64,000 nt of DNA. Origin: Selaginella moellendorffii. Its lineage: Eukaryota; Streptophyta; Lycopodiopsida; Selaginellales; Selaginellaceae. The stretch lies in the NCBI RefSeq assembly GCF_000143415.4, contig NW_003314264.1, positions 3,321,444 through 3,385,443 of the forward strand. Direction: 5' to 3'. Shown in pieces: positions 12,574 to 25,052 of the stretch (within the stretch, counting starts at the first letter, position 1; every line of letters starts with the position of its first letter). A program made the translations under genes and the position numbers. The notes below the pieces were generated by a model, which was not told where the DNA came from, did not search any database, and saw only the letters and a program-made list of their open reading frames with translations.

Positions 12574-12675
12574 TTTATTCAGTAAAATGAGACTAGGTAC
12601 AAATTTTCAAGTATTTGAAAATGACGTGAAATTATATGTTTTTTGTCCAGGGGCTAGACATATCTGGGGCATGGT

Positions 12676-14574
12676 GACTAGCGTCGTTTCATCGTAGAGT
12701 TGTGGGAGGGTGAGGACATTGGATCGCCGGAGGGACTCTGCCAGGTGACTGAACATGGCATCGACGTCTTCATGAGTGTGCCCAACCATGAGAAAGCCAA
12801 GTGTAACCGTTTCAAATATGCCTTTAGCAACAAGCATCGCCAAGTACGCGAAGACGTACATGTTTTTGTTCTCACTGCCAGCATTGTCTGTTTGGAGTAG
12901 AAGATGGGGTCACATCGGCCACAAGAACTTCCTTGAGATTCTGCTTCGTTTGGATGAGGCTGTGCATTCACCGACCGACCAGCCTCGTCGGAATGGCATG
13001 AGGCCTCACGTGATAACCCTACAATCTGACGGCCAACATATTCACTGGGATGGCATGGGGCCCCACGCGATACTGCAAGCCTTTGTTCCTCCTCCAGCTG
13101 AACCCTGTATGGGGTTCGATCGACAAGGGCCTTATGCAAGGGTTGGCCGTTCAGCTCAGTCTGCACACTTTGTAGAGACCTTAAGTGTTTTGCTAGGGAC
13201 GCAATCATCATGTTTGCACCCCTGCCACCCCATAGAGGTACAAAGAAGTTCCCATAGTTCTGGGCACCATGCCCATGAGCGATTATGCCAAACAGAGACA
13301 CAGGCAGCTGCATGGATGAAGAGATTGCCTTGGGGGCAAGATTGAGTCGAGGTAAGCACGTCTTTTTCTGGTCCATTTTGTCATGGATGATGCAAAGGTA
13401 AGAGTCAAGTCTCTCCATGGAGAGAATCCTGTTATGATAATATGCAGTCCTGTAGCTTCTCTGCTCAATGTTGTGGTCGAGCCGCCTTCTAACCAACGTC
13501 TCTCGCTCTTGAGCGATGCAAGAATTCTTCAACAAAGCCATTTTGATAGCAGTGCACTCGTCACACTTTGAAAAGCTGGAGTACTTTCCTATACTCACAT
13601 CCCTGAACCTGTTGCTCCACAATCTACTAAATCTAGATTGGCTCAGCTTCCTATAGCCATTACTCTGGAGTTCCCGATTCACATCTTCCAATATGGCCCC
13701 CTTGGTATACATGGAAGGGAGAACTCGTTGGGTGTCGCGAGTTCCATCTTCCAAGAGGCGGGTTTTATGTGGTTGCTGCTCACTACATGTCTCGACAAAC
13801 CTCTTGAAGATTGCCTCTCCATATACAACATGACCCCTGGTTTTGTGAGTACCGTCGTTCCCATGGACTGCCTGTTGAACCCTTTGTTCCTCGAACTCAG
13901 TTTTGATTCTGTAGAATGTGGTTCGAGGGACTCCATAAATGATTCTCCATGCCTTCATGCAGACCAAACCCCTATGGAAGACCATGCCCCCCACCTGATG
14001 TTCTGAAGCATCAATAGATGACCGTAATGCTTCATACACAAAATTGCGAGCTGCCTTCCAGGACAATGTCTTGTATCTTGCTCTCTCCTCTTCAATAACA
14101 TCCTAATCAGCATGTTGACAGCACCTCCTCTTGCAACAAGCAACTGTCGAGACCATTCGAACCTCCATTGCCATTTTCTGCCTTTTTGGTTTGTTGCTCA
14201 GATCCCTTTGGCTGCGCTTTAGGAAGGTGTACTTTCTTTTCCCATGAAGAGATGTTCTGTCATCAGTTGTAGTGGTGTTTGATTGTGAATCCTTCACATT
14301 CTCAAACACTAAGTGCCTCAATTTCCACCGCACAATGCTTCCAATAGTCAGACTGTTTTCTTCTGTGTCAACAACCTCTAAAATCGCAACTCCAATATCA
14401 TCCCAGCCCAATTCTTGATTAGCAACCGCATCTCTTGGATCGACAACTGTGGCTAAGCCCTCAGCTACCACCTCCCCCTCGGGGTTGTTTAGAAACACCT
14501 TCACCTGAATCCATGTAGCACGGTTCTTAAGATCCACGGAGGGAACATGCGTCGCACTTGCGAAGGCCATTCTG
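12676..14574 (-). pseudogene. Transposase-like protein of element A, truncated
   Basis: Reading minus from 14574, the start lies just after a splice acceptor (CACTTTCAG). Sequence matches the element B gene but lacks ~240 bp after the first codons. One frame break near 14100 precedes a long frame (14066-12678) covering a Cys cluster, a helix-turn-helix-like GVPRTTFYRIKTEFEE, KCDECTAIKMAL and DKMDQKKTCLPRL. Near 12900 the frame leaves the conserved DN..ENKN block seen in B, though the block itself is still readable in another frame (MYVFAYLAMLVAKG, MVGHTHEDVDAMFSHLAE). The 3' third present in B (LYDE onward) is deleted and the copy joins the terminal region directly near 12680. It cannot encode a full transposase. 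Confidence 0.8.
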
Positions 14575-14599
14575 AAAGTGCAGAAAAGAAGTTAAGACC

Positions 14600-17470
14600 A
14601 TACAAAAAATGATTGGAGAATGGCCTAAATCATAACATACCAAACAACCTCAATAGCATGAGGCCACATGCCATTTTGATAAACACACAGCTACAGGCAG
14701 GTAAAGAAACTATTGGCAATATGCTAGTGATGAACTTGCAAGCCCCAAGATGGCATGAGCCCTCATACCATTAGTGGTACCGTAGCGCCGCTCGCACCAC
14801 TACAACTGCTCGTAGCGCCGCTCGCACAAACTGCCACTCGCATAAACTGCCGCTCGCAATGGCGCTCGCAATGCCGCAACCGCTCGTAGCGCATAAACCA
14901 CAGCTCACAATGCCGCTTACACAAGCAGCGCTCACTGCGCTCAGCGGAACCAAGAACACGGCGCACAAATATGATAGACCTAGGAATGAGTTCGAGAATT
15001 CAAAAATAACACACGCTTGAACGTCACATCAAATCCTCTGACAAACCAGATCTTATGATTCCTCTGACAAATTTCAAACTGAGTAGCTTCTAGACTTTGC
15101 TGTCGGATGTTGAACTTTGTCACATCATGTCCTTGCCTCGATCCAGCTGTGCCATGTCCGTGATTTGAACTTTGCCATGCCATGTCAGCGATCCACACCA
15201 AGATTATTCGCCGTGTAAAGGAATAATTATGCTGTGTGTGTACGTCCATTTATGGCAATATAAGGCCACACGCCATTCAAAGAATAATGCTAGTCGAGCA
15301 TTTTTTGGTGCATTTTTGGGTTCAAAATTGCATGAGCCCACACACTATAAAGTTTACCTGTACCAAAAATAGAAACAACTTTATTTACTTGGGAATTTAA
15401 GTGGTTGAGGCATTTTTAAACTCACAAACACATGCCCTACTTACATTCCTTTGGTTGCTTAAAATTCAAAAATATTATAAACCTTTCTTTTTGCATTTTC
15501 AATGTTTTCAAATATGGTTTTTGATTTTCGCAGGACCAGCCTAGTAATCTATTTGCATCCCGTCATGTTTATAACTAGCTTTCGTTTGTCCCCTTCGCTA
15601 GCCTAAGATACATCTGCTCGGCATCTGCCTCTTACAACATTTGCCCAGAAAGGGCATCTTTCTTCACGCAGCATTTGCCACATGTTTAGGGCTTAGGGTT
15701 TAGCAATTCAGTAGCTTGATAAACATGCAAATACAGAACTTGATGCAAAATCCTTTGATATGTCACAATGCCCCTAGGACCATAAACACATTTCAATAGA
15801 GAGGGTCCTTTCATTTCATAACTCCTTACGTAGATCTTGGTGAAACCAGAGTTAGTGAAGTTAGTTTCTTGTGATCCCGCATCTAATTGTGATGTCCCTT
15901 TGCAGTGTCGATGGAAAGGTCAATGCACACCAAACTGTAAAATCTTGGAGCAAAATAACGGTCGGATCTATGGCAAATGCCCCTGAAACATTGTAAGGCT
16001 CGTGTGGTCTCATATGGTGTCCGATCGAGATGCTTCTTTGCAGGGTCATCAAGAAAGACATTGTATACCATTCTGTAAAATCTAGTTGCGATTTAACGGT
16101 TGGATCTCTAGAAAACTCAAAAAAATCTCGCGCGTGTCAGAATATTCTAGGAATATACTCCTATGTGCCCCTTAAAATGGCATGCGGCCCTACGCCATTT
16201 AAGAGATAATGCCAGATGATGCCGAGCATTTTTTTGTGCATTTTTTGGGATCAAAATTGCATGAGCCCACACGCTTGAACGTCACATCAAATCCTCTGAC
16301 AAACCAGATCTTATAATTCCTCTGACAAATTTCAAACTGAGTAGCTTCTAGACTTTGCTGTCGGACGTTGAACTTTGTCACATCATGTCCTTGCCTCGAT
16401 CCAGCTGTGCCATGTCAGTGATTCGAACTTTGCCATGCCATGTCAGCGATCCGCGCCAAGATTATTCGCCGTGTAACTACTCGGCATCTGCCTCTTACAG
16501 CATTTGCCCAGAAAGGGCATCTTTCTTCACGCAGCATTTGCCACATATTTAGGGAGGGTTTAGGGTTTAGCAATTCAGTAGCTTGATAAACATGTAAATA
16601 CAAAACTTGATGCAAAATCTTTTGATATGTCACAATGCCCCTAGGACCATAAACACATTTCAATAGAGAGGGTCCTTTCATTTCATAACTCCTTACGTAG
16701 ATCTTGGTGAAACCAGAGTTAGTGAAGTTGGTTTCTTGTGATCCCGCATCTGATTGTGATGTCCCTTTGTAGTGTCGATGGAAAGGTCAATGCACACCAA
16801 ACTGTAGAATCTTGGAGCAAAATAACTGTCGGATCTATGGCAAATGCCGCTGAAACATTGTAAGGCTCGTGTGGTCTCATATGGTGTCCGATTGAGATGC
16901 TTCTTTGCAGGGTCATCAAGAAGGACATTGTATACCATTCTTTATTTAGCTGAACATCTGGCATTTTTGGAAATACAAGATGCTTTGGAATATCCAATCA
17001 TGCATGGTATAAATATAGCGAGGGTATTAAATGATATCCCAATCATGATCTTTCTTTTGGATTTCGCATGCATGCAGTCCGAGGAATGATGACGTTGCGG
17101 ATTTCTTTTGGATTTCACGTGCATGCATGCACGCGGCAATCTAGAAATTAATGGTGGCGCCCAAGTCCGAGGAATGATGACGTTGCGGGATTACCAACCG
17201 TCGTGACATTTCGCGCGTGTGAGGTTAGGTTTTGCATTTTGCTTCGTACTCGCGCTCGCATCGCGCTCCCACTCGCGATCACGCTCACATTCGCGCTCAT
17301 CTACCTTCTCTACAGGTTTCTCGTGTGCATTGGCGTCCACTCGTGCTTGCATCACACTCGCGCTTGCATCGCGCTCGTGTGCATTGGCGTCCACTTCAAG
17401 ACACACCTAGTTTGTAACTTCGCCGCCAACTCCGCCGCCCACTCCGCCACCCACACGCAGCCCACTTGGC
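14600..17470. promoter_or_regulatory. Central divergent control region of element A, with an internal duplication
   Basis: This non-coding stretch lies between the two divergently transcribed element genes and corresponds to 45240-47911 in B. It has GC-rich GCGCTCGCA-like low-complexity blocks at 14780-14950 and 17225-17400 and several copies of the family palindrome (14652, 14752, 16178, and degenerate copies at 15254, 15326 and 16256). A block is duplicated: the sequence from 15004 recurs from ~16262, and 15612-16075 recurs at 16475-16940. The second copy has lost the ~400 bp that follow 15217. Short frames here look incidental. Confidence 0.6.
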
Positions 17471-17667
17471 GTCCCGGGAGATTTCAGCGCCACTCTCCAA
17501 CTGTAAGTGGCAGAGTAGCCTTGCTGCTACGATCCGCTGCACACACAGTGCACATTCGCCAGCGAGTCCAACCTCGATTGTCACGCCTCCATTCGGCTTC
17601 AAATGGTAAGTCTTTTAGGCCAAGTAGAAAATGGCATGAGGCCACATGCCATTCAGTAGCAACATTG

Positions 17668-20600
17668 TGTGAGACACAAAATCCCTAGGCCCCAAAGTGG
17701 AGCCGGAAGGGCGCCACGTGGTAGTGGCCGAAGCGAAAGCCAAACGAGCGTAACACGTTTGGAGTAAAAGCTCCGACTTGGAAGGTCGAGAGCAGGAGTG
17801 GAACTCCCAACAAAGTGCTCGAGGAGCAAGCACGAGGCAACCAATAAACAAGGTGTGAGACACAAAATCCCTAGGCCCCAAAGTGGAGCCGGAAGGGTGC
17901 CACGTGGTAGTGGCCGAAGTGAACGCCAAACGAGTGTAACGCGTTTGGGCCAAAAGCTCCGACTTGAAAGGTCGAGAGCGGGAGTGGAACTCCTAACGAA
18001 GTGCTCGAGGAATGAGCACGAAGCGAGCAATAAGCGAGGCTCCAAAAAGGGACCCAAAAAGGACCAACACATGACACGTGGAAGTGTCCGAGATGGACAT
18101 GAGATGGAGTCTGAGACGGAGTCCGAGATGGAGTCCGAGATGGACCCGAGTTGGGGTTCGAGGTGGAGTCCGAGATGAAGTCCGAGATGGACCGAGACGG
18201 AGTCCGAGATGGAGTCCGTGATGGACTGAGACGGAGTCCGAGATGGAGTCCGAGGAGGACCGAGACGGAGTCCGAGATGGAGTCCGAGGTGGACCGAGAC
18301 GGAGTCCGAGATGGAGTCCGAGATGGACCTGAGATGGAGTCCGAGATGGACCCGAGATGGACCCGAGATGGAGTCCGAGATGGACCCGAGGTGGAGTCCG
18401 AGATGGACCCGAGATGGAGTCCGAGATGGAGTCCGAGATGGAGTCCGAGTCCGAATACTAATACAGGCAGTTGGGTGAAAGCCCAAAGCGATTGTCCCCC
18501 AGGGGGGGGGGGGGCTGCGGGGGGTTCCAAAAGTATAGTAGGGAGAGTGTGGGGGTTGGAGCCCAGTGGAGCCAGTTAGGCCAGGAAGGGCCAGTTAGGC
18601 CAGGAAGGGCCAGTTTGGCCCAGGAAGGACCAGTTTGGTCCAGGAAGGCCATACCCAGTGTTGGGTGATGAGCTGACCACTGGGAAGTCCAAGACTAGAG
18701 TGAATACAGACCGACAAGCGGGGTAGCTTGGTGAAGTGTTCAAGAGCCGGCTCTAGTTCCCCCGGGAGATCGACTGGCCGATGCTCCCAGTCCAAGTGTG
18801 GGTGGCACTACCTACTTGGATACCTGTCGTGGCTCAACGGAACCTCGCTCTAAGCCCATGGCTAGAGCACCTAAAGGCGAAAGGCGGGGAGAATACCCAA
18901 GTGGCTCGCGTAAGGCCACGGTGTTCCGAAATGTTGTCCCAAAGGCCCAGACTGTGGAAAGGAAGAGGAGCAGTCCTCTGGGGTAGTGACCAGGGACATA
19001 GTCGTGTGGTGAGGAAGTCCCAGAGGATCGTGGGACTTAGTGGTCGGGCCTGTGGACCTCGATCCAGTGGTAGTGTTGGCGAACACGACCATGGGCCGAA
19101 AGGGACTTGGTGAAGACCGGAAAAGGGATATTGGGGAAGGTTATTCCCCATATCTGTGGGCATCCTAAGGATGCTAAGGAGTGGATCTGGAATGATCACT
19201 CATGGACGGATGGCTCAGTCCTTGAGAGATGGGACTGTGATGCAGGTGGTGTTAGTCCACCGGTGTGACCAAGGTAAAGGGGCATGGCCTTAGCGTAACA
19301 GGCTGATATGTTGGTGGTGCCTTGGGTTGGTCATGGGATCGGACACGTGGAGCACTTGGACCAAGTGCACGAAGTTGAGTGGCGGGGATGCCATTCTCGG
19401 GGCTAGTAAGCCCAAGTCCAAAATAAGACTTACGGAGGTTGTGAGTGAGACTCCTCCAAGTGGTCGGAGGTGTGGTTAAGTGACTACAGTAAAATGGAAA
19501 ATTTAGTCGCTTACACAAGGCTCCAAAAAGGGACCCAAAAAGGACCAACACATGACACGTGGAAGTGTCCGAGATGGACCGAGACGGAGTCCGATATGGA
19601 GTCCGAGATGGAGTCTGAGATGGACCCGAGTTGGGGTCCGAGGTGGAGTCCGAGATGGAGTCCGAGGTGGACCGAGACGGAGTCCGAGATGGAGTCCGAG
19701 GTGGACCGAGACGGAGTCCGAGATGGAGTCTGAGATGGAGTCCGAGATGGACCCGAGATGGAGTCCGAGATGGACCCGAGATGGACCCGAGATGGAGTCC
19801 GAGATGGACCCGAGGTGGAGTCCGAGATGGACCCGAGATGGAGTCCGAGATGGAGTCCGAGATGGAGTCCGAGATGGACCTGAGATGGAGTCCGAAGTCG
19901 AGACCGAGACCGGGATCGAGACCGGGACCGAGACCGAGACCGAGATCGGGACCGAGACCGAGACTAAGGCCGAGGCCGAGACCGAGCCCGAGTCCGAGTC
20001 CGAGTCCGAGTTCGAGTCCGAGTCCAAGTCTGAGAGGGTGAAAGCCCAAAGCGTTCGTCTCCCAGACCCTGGGGGGTTTGGTGAGCTCCAAAAGTATAGT
20101 AGGGGGAAGACTGCAGTGGAGCCAGTTTGGCCAGGAAAGGCCAGTTTGGCCCAGGAAGGCCGGACCCAGTGTTGGGTGATGAGCTGCCCACTGGGAAGTC
20201 CAAGACTAGAGTGAACACAGACCGACAAGTGGGGTAGCTTGGTGAAGTGTTCAAGAGCCGGCTTTAGTTCCCCCGGGAGATCGTCTGGCCGATGCTCCTA
20301 GTCCAAGTGTGGGTGGCACTACCTACTTGGATACCTGGTGTGGCTCAATGGAACCTCGCTCTAAGCCCATGGCTAGAGCACCTAAAGGCGAAAGGCAGGG
20401 AGAGTACCCATGAGGCCCGCGTAGGGCCACGGTGTTCCGAAATGTCATCCCAAAGTCCCAGACTGTGGAAAGGAAGAGGAGTAGTCCTTTGGTGTGGTGA
20501 CCAAGGACACGGTCACACAGGGAGGAAGTCCTAGAGGACAGTGGGACTTAGTGGTCGGGCCCGTGGGCCTTGATCCAGTGGTAGTGTTGGCGAGCACGGC

Positions 20601-21028
20601 TAAGGACGAAAAGGGACTTGGTGGGGACTGGAACAAAGATATTGGGGAAGGCTAATCCCCATGTCTGTGGGCATCCTAAGGATGCTAAGGAGTGGATCTG
20701 GGATGATCACTCGTGGATGGATGGCCCAGTATTTGAGTGACGGGACTGGGATGCAGGTGGTGTCAGACCATTGTTGTGACCAAGGTGAATGGACATGGCC
20801 TTAGCGTAACAGGCTGATATGTTGGTGGTACCTTGGGGTGTCGGTCATGGGATCGGACATGTGGAGCACTTGGACCAAGTGCATAGGTTGAGTGGCGGGG
20901 ATGCCATTCTCGGGGCTAGTAAGCCTAAGTCCAAAATAGGACTTACGGAGGTTGTGAGTAAGACTCCTCCAAGTGGTCGGAAGTGCGGTTAAGTGACTAA
21001 AGTAGAATGGAAAAATTAGTTGCTTACA
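17668..21028 (+). repeat. 5' LTR, interrupted by a solo LTR of the same family
   Basis: The LTR runs 17668-17853 and resumes at 19516-21028 after a nested solo LTR. The 3' LTR is uninterrupted at the same point (..AATAAGCAAGGCTCC..), which gives the empty site. A minisatellite occupies ~19570-19890, followed by a GAGACCGAGACC-type block to ~20035. Confidence 0.9.
17854..19515 (+). mobile_element. Solo LTR nested in the 5' LTR
   Basis: It starts TGTGAGACAC, ends CGCTTACA and is flanked by CAAGG at 17849-17853 and 19516-19520. It is a complete ~1.66-kb LTR with its own minisatellite (18087-18450) and some sequence differences from the host LTR, so it came from another family member and then lost its interior by LTR-LTR recombination. 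Confidence 0.92.
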
Positions 21029-24000
21029 ACTTAGTATCGGAGCTGTTCCTTAGTCCGACTCTTATTGGTGGCCAAGCATATCACCACTTGTATTGGAGTT
21101 GGAAGGTCCTAGATATGGACATATCCTCGAGGAGTAGTATGTCGAGAGGACATGGCTCTCCACTCAAGTTCATGCGTGAACTTGTGCACGATGTGGTGGA
21201 TGGAAGAGGGCCAGTAAGGGAACGACTTTGGGATCTTGGGAACAGTATAAGGGTTTCTTCAGAGAGCTGAGGATGTGATCCAGATGAGTGTTTGATGCAG
21301 CAAACGAGCTAATGTAGTTGTGGTAAACAACTATAGTTGGGATCACGGGGAAGATGCAGACTCCAAAAACAATAAAGGAGTCACAAGATTACCCTTATAT
21401 GGTTGAGGCTGGTACTCATAAATTTGAGACTGGAATTGTTGACCGTGGGAGGTCAAATACAGAAGAGGGCACCAGTCCTTGAAATGGTAGCCGGGGTTAC
21501 CTCTAGTAAATGCTGGAACAACCCAAGGAGTTGGGGGTGTACTTAAAGATGAGTTGCGATTCTCATCACATGGACAAGTAGTCATAAGGGGCAAAGGTTA
21601 GCCCCAAGACAATCATCAAGTGTCAGAGTAACACTTGCAAAGATTGTCCTTGTAAGTAGGACATGAATACAAAAAGTTGTATTCTAGTGAGTTGGCACCT
21701 CTAAGACTGAGACCTCGCAGGTTGTTGGATTAGCAAAGTCCAAAATGCTGGATGACTCAAGCGGAGTCAGGGAATGGTCCTAAGGGATTGGTTGGAGCAT
21801 TTGGACCGAGGTGTATGGTAGCCATGAGGTATGGGGAGGATCATAAGATCCAAGTATGAGAACAGTAGGTATCTTATTGATGGCAGAATGTGCCATACTA
21901 AAGTTGTGGGAAAAATGTTTCCAGAAGAAAGCAACTTTGGCCTAGAGTTGGGTGCAAACACTATGGTGCGGTGCTAACGGATAGTTAGCATGAGGAGCAA
22001 CTATATTGGTCTTGGCAAAGACCTAGACACTAATGAGTAGTGTCATAAGGGTAGGCTCATGGGGCTGATGGTGTGGAGACACCAAATGTGCCAAGGTGTG
22101 ATACCTTGAGTTTATGATGGTGGGTTCATAAAAACCCCTTGCCAAGGGAATCCCAACGGAAGCAGGAATGGCATTGCCTAAGCTGGAAGGCATGCAGTTG
22201 GAGTGTGGTGACCCAGATAATGATGGAGGTGTGGAAGCACTAAGCAATGAGTGGTAGGACTTGACAACTATGGGGCAACTAAGCAAAAGGTGCAAGATAA
22301 TTGGTTAAATGGGTAGAAGGTAGCTACCCAAGACTTCTTGGGTGATAAATTGCTTATGTTGCGATATAGTAAGTCAATGTCGTAAACGAGAATGCTCATT
22401 GTCAGGAGGCCATCATTGGGACACCCAAACACTTTAGAACACCAGGAGGTGGTGTTTCGTGTCGCAAGGGCAAAAGATAAGGCCCAAGGGACTAAGTCCC
22501 TAGCGAATGATGGATAGTAGGTGCTATCCAAATGTCCAAGGTTGTGGAGACAGGAGAAGACTGTCTACCCGAATTGGACAAATCCAAAAATGGAATTTTG
22601 GCAAGGCTAGTGATGGGCATGTAAAGGCCCATAAGTAGCAACGTTAATCCCAATGTGTGGGATTATAAGGTGAGCATGCCCATGATTGAGGAACCACTCC
22701 CTAAGCTATCGGGTAGGTTCATCCCTAAGAATATTTGCTAAGGCATAGTAAAATGTGCAAAGCTATCCTCCTACTCTGGAGGAGAATAACCAAAGGAAAC
22801 ATATGGGGCCAAAAGGCAAGTAGTATTGGGATGGGACTGAACCATAGAAATCGAAGGGCATATCCAACGGTGGTTATGCAAGTTGGGAGTGGAGAATCAA
22901 GAGGGTGCTCGAGGATGTTGTTGCTAGCAACCGTGATGCCATGGAGAGTCTAAAATATGGAATTGTCCATGTTAGACTATATGGCAACTATAAAGCTTGC
23001 GAAAATGGAGGCCTTAGCAAGCTAAGGGACGGAGTTCCTTCAAGGTTCCCAAAGACGATTCTAGGTAGCTTAGTACCTAGAAAGGCCAAGTGTAAATGGT
23101 TCATGGAACGCGCGAAATCAGAGTGGCGCAGCAGAAGCGTAGTCTTGAAGCTTACCATGAGGCAAAGTTATCAAGGTTAAGGAAGTAGTTCCCGAGTGTT
23201 CAAAGAGGGGGCTTTGAACGAAAGTCGATGGTCAAGGACTTTCATGCAGGAACCATATTACAGTGGTCGGAGGACTTGCCAAGCGAGATTGGCAAGTCGG
23301 GGGAACAAATACCCTAGTTGAAGGTGATAACTTCAAAAAGGGTGGGCCATGGGGCCAAGCATGGAGGAGTCCATGCATGATCACAGATTTGTCAAGCGAG
23401 AGGACTTGGCAGTGTGGAGGAACTAGGTTCCTAAGCTGTGATCTATAGCGCGCTTTAAGTACATGTTGGTGCACCGGCGTGGGGAGTCACGCCAGGCATC
23501 CGGTGTGATGCCATCCGTAGATGCATATACAGAGGTTGGGTTCGAGTCCCGACCCTCTAGTGCTTGGGTTTGAGTCCCAAATCACTAGGGCGTGGTGATG
23601 GTTTGGAATATGAGGACACTAATATTTTGGTGGTCATGGACTTTCAGTGGGGAGACTGGTTTGGGCACACCGCCAAGTGAGGGATGCCTCGGAGTCATGA
23701 TGCACGGTTAGATTGCTTAGTGTGAAAGCTCAGCATATCTAACTTGAACGCTTTGGTGCAAGTGGCACCAAGGACGTGGTGAGTGAGATGGGGACACCTA
23801 ATCTCAGTTGCTATGAACCCTTGGCCATAAGGGCTGGCTTGGGTGCACCGCCAAGTGTGGGGGATGCCCCCGGGGTTATGGTCAACAACTTGAAGGTCTA
23901 GAAGACCAAATACCTCTTGGCAACTCTGTTAAGGTGCCAAGGTGAGATCACTAGGTGATCTTATGGCCAAATAAGGACAAGGTCCTTGGTTGGCTAAGGA

Positions 24001-25052
24001 AGGAAGTTCCTGGTTCAAAATGTTGATTTGAACTATTTAAGATGGTGTGGCTTGGTCAAAGTGATCAAGTGGGAAGGGTACCTAAGGGAAATAAGCTATG
24101 TCCGTGCGATGGTATAGTGAGTCCAAGGAAAGTAGTTTTTATAAGAGACCCATGGGAGGGTCACGAAGTTGGGCTGTGGATAGAGCTCATAGCAGAAGAT
24201 GCTAAAGAGACGTACTAGGAGTGAACATCCTCCAGACTTGGCAAAGAAGAGTCTTTGCTATGGAACTGAAGGGATACCTCAAAAATGGAGGTAGCGATCC
24301 TGCGTTGTTGGGTGCAACAATCAAGGATAGGAGCAAAGGACTAGTGGCCAAGTTTGGGCCATGGAATTTAATAGAAGGGATCCAAATGACAAAGTTAGCC
24401 AAGGAACACTAATGTGTTTGATGCTAATGGCTTGTGGGAAAGGAAGTGGACTTCCAAGGATGGATTCCTAAGTGCTCCAATTTGGCGAAGTAAAAACTCC
24501 AAATGAGGGAGCGGCAAAGTAGCCAAAAGATAGGGCCGTGGAAAGCCCTAGCACAAATTATGATAACCGGAATTTAGTGCCAAAGGTGGCATGAAATCGA
24601 AGAGAGGATGATGTTGCCCTCGAGTATAGGACTTCCTAAGATGGGGAAGTGGAGTTGCACAATAGGTGCAATGCAAGGTGTCAAAGACACCCAGGAAATT
24701 GACTTCGAGGAGTCAAGAATTAAAAGTTCCAAAGTGCAAGGGTTATATCGATGAAAGTGAGACCACTCAAGAATGTATAGTGGGATCGAGTTAGAGAAGG
24801 TGTCTCTAACAGGTTTAGTGAGAACTAAACCAATAAAAGGAGAGAACCACCACAAGTGGTCAAATGAGCCTCTAAGTCAGGGAGGCTATGCTCCTTAGAG
24901 GATGGACAAGGCATGGTAAGCTTTCAGAGTACAACCATAGACAAATATTGGCTGGGTGCCAAGGATGGAAATGGTAATACCTGCGGGTGTTACTTTATAA
25001 AAGGGTTTACCGTTCGATGAGGACATCGAACTTCGTCTATGGGTGGTGGACT
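21029..25052 (+). other. Internal region of the LTR retrotransposon, no coding capacity seen
   Basis: This 4-kb G-rich interior begins with a primer-binding-site-like TTAGTATCGGAGC (21031-21043). None of its short frames resembles gag, protease, RT or integrase. Around 23460-23620 lies a segment with two tRNA-B-box-like motifs (GGTTCGAGTCC at ~23538 and a weaker one at ~23567). The segment also occurs, inverted, in the chromovirus fragment at 36510-36700. Confidence 0.7.
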
